Below, in pieces: positions 27,972-35,071 of a DNA stretch of 64,000 bases (within the stretch, counting starts at the first letter, position 1; every line of letters starts with the position of its first letter). The stretch is from positions 4,340,001 through 4,404,000 of the forward strand of contig NZ_CP074371.1 of assembly GCF_018362975.1 (NCBI RefSeq). Reading direction: 5' to 3'. The stretch is from Nocardia tengchongensis (GTDB taxonomy: Bacteria; Actinomycetota; Actinomycetes; Mycobacteriales; Mycobacteriaceae). The notes below the pieces were generated by a model that did not search any database, was not told where the DNA came from, and worked only from the letters and a program-made list of their open reading frames with translations. The position numbers and the translations under genes were made by a program.

Positions 27972-30181
27972 TCAGGCGCGCACGGATTCGAGCTCCCGCT
28001 CCGGTTCCACGGCCTCGTGACGGTTCAAGCTCTCACCCTCCACGTCCACGTTCGGCAGGATCCGCGCCAGCCACCCCGGCAGCCACCACGCCTTGTCGCC
28101 GAGCAGCGCGAGCACCGCCGGCACCAGCGTCATGCGAACGATGAAGGCGTCGAAGAAGACCGCCGCGGCGAGCCCGAGACCCATCATCTTGATCATCGGT
28201 TCACCGCCGCCGATGAATCCGGCGAACACCGCGATCATGATGGCGGCCGCGGCCACCACCACCCGGCCGCTGTGTCGGAATCCGGTGACGATGGCCTCGT
28301 GCGCGGTCTCGCCGTGCGCGAACGCCTCCCGCATCCGGGTGACGAGGAAGACCTCGTAATCCATGGCGAGGCCGAACACCACGCCGATCAGGAAGATCGG
28401 CATCATGCTCATCACCGGACCGGTCTGGTGAACTCCGATCAGGTCGGCCAGCCAACCCCACTGGAAGACCGCCACGATCACACCGAAGGCCGCGCCCACC
28501 GACAGCAGGAATCCGAGGGCCGCCTTGATCGGCACGGCGATCGACCGGAACACGACCATCAGCAGCAGAATCGCGAGCCCGACCACCACGGCCAGATACG
28601 GCAGCAGCGCGTCGGCCATCTTCTGCGAGACATCGATATTCATCGCGGTCGCACCCGTGACCAGCATGGTCGCGCCGGTCGCCGTCTGCAGATCGCTCGC
28701 CTCGCCGCGCAGGGTGTGCACGAGATCCTTGGTCGCGGTGGTCGAGGGACCGGTCGCGGGCACCACGGTGACCATGGCCGCGTCCCCGGCCTGGTTGAAC
28801 ATCGCGGGCGACACCGACACGACTCCCTTGGTCGCGGCCAGGGTGCTGGTCGCCTGTTCGACCGCGGCCCGCGGATCGCTGACGCCCTTGACGTCGAGTG
28901 CGACGGTGAGCGGCCCGTTGAAGCCGGGACCGAAGCCCTCGGCGAGCGCGTCGTAGGCGCGGCGCTGCGTCGTCGACGTCGGCTGTGCCTCGTCACCGGG
29001 CATACCGAGTTCGAGGCTGGTCATCGGCAGCGCGAGCGCACCCATACCGACCAGGCCGATCACCAGCACCGCCACCGGGCGGCGGACGACGAACCGCGCC
29101 CAGCGGGTGCCCATGCCGGGCTTGCCGGCCGGAACCCGGTCGGCCGGCGGGTTGTCCCGACCGTCCCGCGCCTTGCGGGAAGCCTTGGGCAGCACGGCAT
29201 TCTGGAAGAACCCGAGCAACGCGGGCAGCAAGGTCAACGCGATCGTCACCGCGACGGCGACGGTGCCCGCCGCGGCCAACCCCATCTTGGTGAGGGCCGG
29301 AATACCGACCACGGCCAGTCCGGCCAGTGCGATCACCACGGTGAGTCCCGCGAAAACCACCGCGGATCCGGCGGTTCCGACGGCCCGCCGGCGGCTTCGG
29401 CCGCGCTGTAACCCTCGGCGCGTTCGGTGCGGTAGCGCGACACGATGAACAGCGCGTAGTCGATGCCGACCGCGAGCCCGAGCATCATGGCGAGCGTCGT
29501 CGTGGTGGTGGACATCCCGATCGCCACGATCGCGGCGATCCCGACGCCGATCCCGATCAGCGCGGTGATCAGCGGCAACCCGGCCGCCGCGAACGCCCCG
29601 AAGGTGATCATCAGCACGATGGCGGCGATGGCGATGCCGATGGCTTCGGTCGCCCCGGCCATTTCCGGCTTGGCCTGCAGCGCGGACCCGCCGATCTCCA
29701 CCGTGACCCCGGCCGACTCGCCGGTGTGCATCGCGTCGGTCAGCGCTGTCTTCGTCGCATCGGTGAGATTGTCGCTGGAGGCGCCGTAACTCACGGTCGC
29801 GTACGCGGTGCTGCCGTTCTTGCTGACCGCCCCGGTCTGGAACGGGTCGAGCACGCCCTTCACCTGTGCGCCACTCGAGACGTCGGCGACGATCCGCTCC
29901 ACCACCGCCTTGTTGGCGTCGGAACCGATCTGCTGTCCCTCGGGTGCGACGAACACGATCCGGGCTTGCGCCCCATCGGATTTGGTGCCCGGGAAACGCT
30001 GTTCCAGCAGGTCGAACGCCTGCTGGGACTCGGTGCCCGGAATCGAGAAGGTGTCCGGCGGCGCCGGCGGCGCGCTGGCGGCCCCGATCGCCAGCGCGGC
30101 CAGCAGACCCACCCAGAGCAGCACGACGAGCCGCCGCTTCTCGAACGCGAACCGGCCGACCCGGTACAGGAGTTTCGCCAT
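27972..30181 (-). pseudogene. MMPL/RND-family transporter, one-base frameshift
   Basis: Restoring one base gives a 736-residue MMPL-family exporter. It has an N-terminal helix (RLVVLLWVGLLAALAIG), an extracellular domain, a first five-helix block with GLAVGIDYALFIVSRYR, a second extracellular domain and a second block with FGLAMDYEVFLVTRMREA, both RND hallmarks. The frame breaks after EGYSAAEAAG near 29382-29393 and resumes with RAVGTAGSAVVFAGLTVV. The 2210-base length is one short of a multiple of three. Everything else is undamaged, so a missed base is likelier than a dead gene. It diverges from a TetR gene, the usual regulator arrangement for such exporters of lipids or drugs. Confidence 0.88.
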
Positions 30182-30369
30182 ACGGCCATGCTCGTTGGAG
30201 GCCTCTGTAGTCGGCATCGTCCACGTGAAGGCCGTCTCGCGTACTGCGAACGCAGTACCCGCGCGCTCCCGGTACTCGATCCGCAGCACTTTCGCCGGGT
30301 CCCGGCGGCCCCCAACGTCACCGCTCCGACGTGCTCACATGATGTGTGTGACGCTGATGTCAGGATCGA

Positions 30370-30386
30370 TGTAAACGGTGTCAACA
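30370..30386. promoter_or_regulatory. TetR-type dyad in the MMPL/TetR promoter
   Basis: TGT-N2-AC-N3-GT-N2-ACA symmetry is present at 30370-30386, 17 bases before the TetR start. It is a fair candidate for the autoregulatory operator in the 222-base divergent region; no other strong dyad was seen there. Confidence 0.4.
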
Positions 30387-30403
30387 CTTGTTAGGTTGGA
30401 GTG

Positions 30404-30997
30404 ATGCGACCCACGACGAGCGCGTACCACCACGGCGACCTGCCCGCCGCCCTCGTTCGTGCGGCCATCGAACTGCTCGAGGAAGGCGGCTCGAGCGAGC
30501 TTTCGCTGCGCGCGGTGGCCCGCCGTGCCGACGTCTCCACCGCCGCGCCCTACCGGCATTTCGCCAACCGTCAGGCCCTGCTGTCCGCGGTCGCTGCCGT
30601 CGGCTACCGCGAACTCGCCCAACACCTGGCGGCCGCGAACCCCGACCCGAAGACCGCCGACGACTTCGCCGACATCGCGATCGCCTACGTTCAGTTCGCC
30701 CTGCAGCGGCCCGGGTTGTTCCGGGCGATGTTCGTCGAGCCCAGCGATTCCGGCAGCCCCGATCGGGTGGCCGCCGTGGACGCGATCACCGACTACCTGA
30801 AAAGCATTGTCCACCAGGCCTTCCCCGACGTGGACGCCGACGCCGGGGCGAAAGCTACCTGGTCGCTGGTGCACGGCCTGGCCTTCTTGCATCTCGACGG
30901 CAAGTTCGACGCGTCCTCCGCGGAGGCAATCGCCGAAACCGTCCGTGCCGTCGTCCGCGTCACTCTCACCGCATCGGGAAGAGTCGCAACGCAATAG
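30404..30997 (+). CDS. TetR-family regulator of the MMPL exporter
   Basis: The 197-residue product has an N-terminal TetR helix-turn-helix (LSLRAVARRADVSTAAPYRHFANRQALL) and a TetR_C_33-like ligand domain (FALQRPGLFRAMFVEP). It is divergent from the MMPL transporter gene and probably represses it. ATG 30404 is chosen; a GTG three bases upstream would add one residue. The effector is unknown. Confidence 0.92.
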   Translation: MRPTTSAYHHGDLPAALVRAAIELLEEGGSSELSLRAVARRADVSTAAPYRHFANRQALLSAVAAVGYRELAQHLAAANPDPKTADDFADIAIAYVQFALQRPGLFRAMFVEPSDSGSPDRVAAVDAITDYLKSIVHQAFPDVDADAGAKATWSLVHGLAFLHLDGKFDASSAEAIAETVRAVVRVTLTASGRVATQ

Positions 30998-31019
30998 CCG
31001 GGCCGGCCGCGCACGCCCG

Positions 31020-31583
31020 TCAGCGGTGCGCGACCCGCTCGACCGCTGCCTCGGCCCTCGCCTCGAGTCGAAGGACCGCGCCCTCTTCCCTCCGGCGCTC
31101 TACCGGGATGTCCGCCGGTAGTTCCGTGCACACCCGGAACAACAGCAAGAACAGACTGTCGATGAGGAACGGGACCGCCAGGAACAGTACGGCCGGCAGT
31201 GCGATCGGCAGGAACAACAGCCATTCGCGGAGACCCGCGCCGGACATGCGGCCGCCGAAACGCACGGCGGCCCACATCATCCAGCGCTGGGGCGCGGAGA
31301 CGCCGCACTCGCGGAGCATGCGGCGGAAGATGCCGTCGGCGTCGGATCGGTCGACCGGGGCATGCTCGCACAGGTAGTCGTGGACGATCGCGGCTCGGGT
31401 GTAGGCGCCGTAGCGGGGGATCAGCCAGATCAAAGGCCTTGGGACCGAGGCGAAGTCGGTCAGGAAGCCGACCGGGACGTGGAAGACGTCGGTGGCCGCC
31501 CGGTAGGTCAGGGGTGCCTGTAGCCGCCACCTGACCGCGTCGACCTCCTCGACGACGATGGCTTGTTCACCGAGGAACGGCAT
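31020..31583 (-). CDS. DUF1353 protein with C-terminal membrane segment
   Basis: Residues 1-118 match the phage-associated DUF1353 family: VPVGFLTDFASVPRP near residues 37-50 and the AAIVHDYLCE motif at 64-73. Unlike typical DUF1353 proteins of about 120 residues, this one of 187 residues continues with a hydrophobic stretch at about 119-150, long enough for one or two membrane passes, and a charged tail. It follows the LysB-like gene by 36 bases on the same strand. In this context the membrane tail could serve a holin-like purpose, which is inference only. Confidence 0.85.
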   Translation of the reverse strand: MPFLGEQAIVVEEVDAVRWRLQAPLTYRAATDVFHVPVGFLTDFASVPRPLIWLIPRYGAYTRAAIVHDYLCEHAPVDRSDADGIFRRMLRECGVSAPQRWMMWAAVRFGGRMSGAGLREWLLFLPIALPAVLFLAVPFLIDSLFLLLFRVCTELPADIPVERRREEGAVLRLEARAEAAVERVAHR

Positions 31584-31619
31584 CGAATCCTCCTGTGCGG
31601 AGCTCGGTTCGGCCGGTCA

Positions 31620-32339
31620 TCAGGACAGCTCCTGGTTCACGGCGTCGGCGAGCGCCTTGCAGTGGCCCTCGGCCAGGTAGGCGGTGGTGTGCCGGCCATC
31701 GGTGAGATAGCCCTTCATCCAGGCCGCGGCGCCACCCCAGTCCTGCCAGTGGTCGAGCGTCCACCACGGTTGCATGCTGCGGCTCAGAGCCGTGTCGAGC
31801 ATGGTCTGGGCCCAGTGTGCGACCGCCTCGGGCGAACTCAGCGAATAGAACTCGGTCATATCCGCCAAGCTGCGCAAGGGGTTTCCCGCCGGGAGCGCGG
31901 TGATCGGGTCGCCGGGGGCGGCGGCCCACCAGGTAGGTATGCCGGTGTCGCGTTCCCCGGAGATGCCCCAGCCGCCCGGGTCGGCGCCGGCGCAGCGACC
32001 GTGCGGGCGCGACGGGTCGGCGATCAACGCCACCCCGCGCACCTCCAGCTCCGGATGCCGTCCGGCCGAGATCTCGGCGGCGACATCGCCGGCGATCTGC
32101 GCGCCCTGCGAATACCCGCCCAGCAGAACCGGATTCGGGCTCGCGCCGATCGCGCCGAGCAGGGCTTCGCGGCCCGCCGCGCGGCTGTCGGCGTAGGTGC
32201 CGGGGCTGCCGTATTCGGCCGGATAGTCGACGATGCGGGTGGTGAACCGCGCGGGATCGAGGTCGCGCAGGAACTCTTCGCTGATGTTGTCGCCGCCGTG
32301 CGGGCAGAAGGTGCCCGGCATCATCAGAACGTCGATCAT
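31620..32339 (-). CDS. LysB/cutinase-like serine esterase
   Basis: The 239-residue alpha/beta hydrolase resembles mycobacteriophage LysB and PE-PPE/cutinase esterases. It has nucleophile Ser77 in GGYSQGAQ, candidate Asp144 in APGDPI and candidate His217 in GRHTTAY. LysB cleaves the ester bond between mycolic acids and arabinogalactan. No signal peptide is visible, so export would need a phage-like holin or cell lysis. The start ATG 32339 overlaps the GH25 stop (ATGA), tying the two together. A host cutinase is the alternative, but those carry signal peptides. Confidence 0.85.
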   Translation of the reverse strand: MIDVLMMPGTFCPHGGDNISEEFLRDLDPARFTTRIVDYPAEYGSPGTYADSRAAGREALLGAIGASPNPVLLGGYSQGAQIAGDVAAEISAGRHPELEVRGVALIADPSRPHGRCAGADPGGWGISGERDTGIPTWWAAAPGDPITALPAGNPLRSLADMTEFYSLSSPEAVAHWAQTMLDTALSRSMQPWWTLDHWQDWGGAAAWMKGYLTDGRHTTAYLAEGHCKALADAVNQELS

Positions 32340-32983
32340 GCCCGGACTCCGGTGCGCGCGGCGACGATGCCGCAGGCGGCGGCGAACTCGTCGGCGGACA
32401 AGCCGTCGGCGCTGTTCATGTCGCAGGGTCCGAACGGCGGGCAACCCTCGGGCAGCCCTCCGCCCCAGCCGCCCCCGTCGGTGTACTGGTGTGCGACCTG
32501 ACCCGGCAGCTGCGGATCGCGCCCGTATCCCGCCGCGACCACGCGCAGGCCGTCGGGCCGGGTGGGCCACATGGCCGCGAAGTCGGCCGCGTTGGCGTAA
32601 CCGATGACCCGGCGCGGATCACCCAGCCAGTCGGCGACGGCCCAGTAGGCGTGATTCACCCCGTCGGATTGGTCGCCGGCCGGATTGCCGCCCTGCTCGA
32701 CATCGAGCATCACGATCATGCGCGGATGCGGGCCGCCCGCCTCGCTCACCAGGTCGATGCAGGTCTGCACCGTTTCCTGCCAGTTGGGGCGCCAGTAGAA
32801 GTAGACGATGAAGCACGCCAGCCGGCCGGAATCGGCCGCGGCGGTGGCCCATCGATAGTTGTCCGCGAACCGGTCGTCGCGGTAGGTGCCGTCGTTGCTG
32901 CGGAACGACAGGACTTCGTAGGGATAGTCGTCGTCGACCGGTGCCTGAAAAGTGGACACGTCGGCGAACAAGGTGTCTGTCAT
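32336..32983 (-). CDS. GH25-like muramidase (endolysin type)
   Basis: The 215-residue product looks like a glycoside hydrolase 25 lysozyme barrel. It has an N-terminal FADVS with Asp8, and the central MLDVE at residues 92-96 supplies the Asp94-x-Glu96 catalytic pair. The later IGYANAADFAAMW and VAHQYTDG strands also fit the GH25 pattern. The family cleaves peptidoglycan. It has no signal peptide and no obvious wall-binding domain. It is first in a three-gene unit with the LysB-like esterase and the DUF1353 protein, the pairing seen in phages of mycolic-acid bacteria. The GH25 call is by motif reading only. Confidence 0.75.
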   Translation of the reverse strand: MTDTLFADVSTFQAPVDDDYPYEVLSFRSNDGTYRDDRFADNYRWATAAADSGRLACFIVYFYWRPNWQETVQTCIDLVSEAGGPHPRMIVMLDVEQGGNPAGDQSDGVNHAYWAVADWLGDPRRVIGYANAADFAAMWPTRPDGLRVVAAGYGRDPQLPGQVAHQYTDGGGWGGGLPEGCPPFGPCDMNSADGLSADEFAAACGIVAARTGVRA

Positions 32984-33023
32984 GACCCCCCCGGGTCTGA
33001 ATCAGTCGGCGGTCTGTCGACCG

Positions 33024-33045
33024 CGGACTTGAAGGTACAAGTCCG
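33024..33045. promoter_or_regulatory. 8-bp inverted repeat between divergent genes
   Basis: CGGACTTG at 33024-33031 and CAAGTCCG at 33038-33045 form a perfect inverted repeat with a 6-base spacer. It lies 41 bases upstream of the GH25 gene and 110 upstream of the plus-strand lipoprotein gene. Its position fits an operator controlling the lysis-like unit. Confidence 0.55.
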
Positions 33046-33154
33046 ATGCCCGGTTCCGCCACGCCTTTTCCACGCCGGTCGTGGCTATGGTCCAGCTACC
33101 GGCGTACATTCTGGTCAACGCTGCTCAGGCCGTTTTCATCGACGAAGGGGCCCG

Positions 33155-34315
33155 ATGGTGAGTGTGTCCGCTCGATGGCGCGCCGGCGCGGCGCTCGCAG
33201 TCGCGCTCACCATGGTCGTCAGCGCGTGCGGGACGAACCGGGACAGCGGTTCGAGCCGATCGACGGTCCCTTCCCCGGAAGCCGCCCGGATCACCGGGCT
33301 CGTGCGCGCGAAACTGGCAGAACTCGATCTCACCGCGGCGGTGTACGGCGTCTGGCGCGACAACCGGGAAATCGTCACCGGCGCGGTGGGCGACTCGCCA
33401 CTGGGCGTCCCGGCGACCACCGATATGCGACTGCGGGTAGGTCAGCCGATGGAACCGATGCTGTCCACCGTGCTGTGGCGGCTCGACGAATCCGGTGTGC
33501 TGAAAATGGACGAGCCGATCGCCCGCTGGCTGCCGAATTTCCCGCGCGCCGACCGCATCACTACTCGCATGCTCGCCGACAGCACCTCCGGAATAGCGGA
33601 CTATGTCACCGACCCGGAATTCCTGAAACGATTCGGCGACAACCCATTCCACACCTGGACGGCACAGGAGTTGCTGGACCTGGCCAATGCTCGCCCGCCG
33701 TTGTTCGACCCGGGAACCAGTTTCGCCTACGCCCACAGCGATCTGGTCGTGCTGGGCGAGGTTATGCAGAAGGCATCGGGTAAACCATTGGGCGACTTGA
33801 TCTCCCAGTACATTCTGGACCCGCTCGGAATGTCGAAGAGCTCGGTGGTGCTGACCGCTCGGATCGACGAACCGATCCTGCACGGCTACACCGATGAGCG
33901 AAAGGTCTTCGAGGACGCCACTTTCTGGAATCCGACCGCCTTCCTGCACAGCGGCAACATGAATTCGACCGTCGCCGAGGTCGGCCGCTGGGTCCGTGCC
34001 GTCGGCAAGGGAGAACTGCTCTCCACCGGGCAATTCCAGCAGATGATGGCTCCCTCGACCGCCGGTCTCGGGCCGCTCACCACCGAGAAGTACTTCGCCT
34101 TCGGTATCCCGCACCTGTCCGACTGGCTCTTCATGAACCCGGCCTACGGCGGCTACAACGGAGTCGCCTTCTACGACACCAAGACCGCCACCACCGTGGT
34201 CGTCTACGCGACCCTCGGCCCTGCCGCGGCCGCGGAGAAGAACAACGCCGTCCCCATCGGCGAAGCGATCGCCACCCTCCTGGTGCCCGATCGCCCACCC
34301 CCGCTCCCGCGCTGA
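33155..34315 (+). CDS. Beta-lactamase-fold (serine hydrolase) lipoprotein lacking the catalytic SxxK
   Basis: The 386-residue product begins with a lipoprotein signal ending VVSAC (Cys25). The rest aligns in style with class C beta-lactamase/D-Ala-D-Ala peptidase-like proteins (SGVLKMDEPIARWLPNF, TTRMLADSTSGI, PLGMSKSSVV, FAFGIPHL). At the expected SxxK position the sequence reads Q97-P-M-E100, and the YxN motif is Y191-A-H193, so the acylating serine and the lysine are both missing. It is probably a non-enzymatic envelope protein. It is divergent from the lysis-like genes. Confidence 0.85.
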   Translation: MVSVSARWRAGAALAVALTMVVSACGTNRDSGSSRSTVPSPEAARITGLVRAKLAELDLTAAVYGVWRDNREIVTGAVGDSPLGVPATTDMRLRVGQPMEPMLSTVLWRLDESGVLKMDEPIARWLPNFPRADRITTRMLADSTSGIADYVTDPEFLKRFGDNPFHTWTAQELLDLANARPPLFDPGTSFAYAHSDLVVLGEVMQKASGKPLGDLISQYILDPLGMSKSSVVLTARIDEPILHGYTDERKVFEDATFWNPTAFLHSGNMNSTVAEVGRWVRAVGKGELLSTGQFQQMMAPSTAGLGPLTTEKYFAFGIPHLSDWLFMNPAYGGYNGVAFYDTKTATTVVVYATLGPAAAAEKNNAVPIGEAIATLLVPDRPPPLPR

Positions 34316-34443
34316 ATGCATCAGGTGCCGTGCGTAATTCCGAATAGAGGAACTTCCTCCGCAATATTCAATTCTTTTGTTTTCGTAACAAGTAGCAGTC
34401 GTATGCGATTTGCTTGAAGACAACACCAATTCAGGAGGTCGGA

Positions 34444-34770
34444 ATGCTCTCTGCGAAGCGGCTTGCTGCCAGTGCCGTCGTTGCCAGTGCGGCCGCGGGT
34501 CTCGTGCTCGCCGGCAGCGGAACAGCCTCGGCCGATGATGTGCCCGTGTGGCAGGCCAACTGCCACCTGTACAACATTTTCAACACCGGCGGAATGTCCA
34601 ATTGTGAATTGCCGACCTGGCATCAGGTGAAGCTGACCTGCGTCGCATGGCCGGTGCCCTTCACCTACTGGAAGTACGGTCCCATGGAGTACGGGCAGAA
34701 CCAGTCGTGGGCCAGTTGCGACTCGTACAACGCGATGGTCGGCGTCGAGGTAATTCAGGCCTATCCCTGA
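34444..34770 (+). CDS. Small secreted four-cysteine protein
   Basis: The 108-residue product has a clear Sec signal peptide cleaved after TASA (residue 30), leaving a 78-residue mature protein with four cysteines (40, 54, 66, 92), enough for two disulfides, and many aromatic residues. I do not recognise the family. AGGAGG lies a few bases before ATG 34444, and a strong terminator follows directly, so it is a single-gene, probably well-expressed unit. Confidence 0.8.
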   Translation: MLSAKRLAASAVVASAAAGLVLAGSGTASADDVPVWQANCHLYNIFNTGGMSNCELPTWHQVKLTCVAWPVPFTYWKYGPMEYGQNQSWASCDSYNAMVGVEVIQAYP

Positions 34771-34775
34771 CCGCG

Positions 34776-34815
34776 AAAAGACCCCGGGATCGCCACGGCG
34801 TTTCCGGGGTCTTTT
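34776..34815 (+). terminator. Strong intrinsic terminator after the secreted-protein gene
   Basis: AAAAGACCCCGG at 34776-34787 pairs perfectly with CCGGGGTCTTTT at 34804-34815. The 12-bp stem ends in a run of T, the classic intrinsic terminator form, six bases after the stop codon. Confidence 0.9.
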
Positions 34816-35071
34816 GCTGTGCACCGGAAAGTTCGAATCGGCGCCCGATACGCGGGCCCGGAACCCGCCGCCGGGCAGGGGTTCGGACCGCCGAGCCCGC
34901 GCCCGCGCCCCGGTTCGGCAACGGTCCGGGGGCCGATCGCGACCGCGGAGTTCGATAACAGTGATTCAAATCACTCATGGCCGCTACCCTGTTGTCACCC
35001 CGGTTGCTCGCGCCGCGTTTCAAGGGCCCGCCGGCTGCGCGAAAGGCCGTGGAGAGAAAGGCGTCTCGAAC
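34816..35071 (+). other. Gene-free region upstream of the MFS transporter
   Basis: No convincing gene is present between the terminator and the MFS start. The only notable feature is the CRP/GlxR-like palindrome at 34960-34975, so this is probably the transporter promoter with a 5' leader. A GGAGAG lies about 15 bases before the start. Confidence 0.6.
34960..34975. promoter_or_regulatory. CRP/GlxR-like palindrome
   Basis: AGTGATTCAAATCACT is a perfect palindrome of 7-bp arms around CA and contains GTGA-N6-TCAC, the core of CRP/GlxR sites. It lies 97 bases upstream of the MFS gene. A GntR-type site is the alternative. Confidence 0.5.

Noticed and set aside
31020..34315. A full prophage
   Set aside because: No integrase, terminase, capsid, portal or tail genes are seen, and flanking genes are ordinary chromosomal ones.
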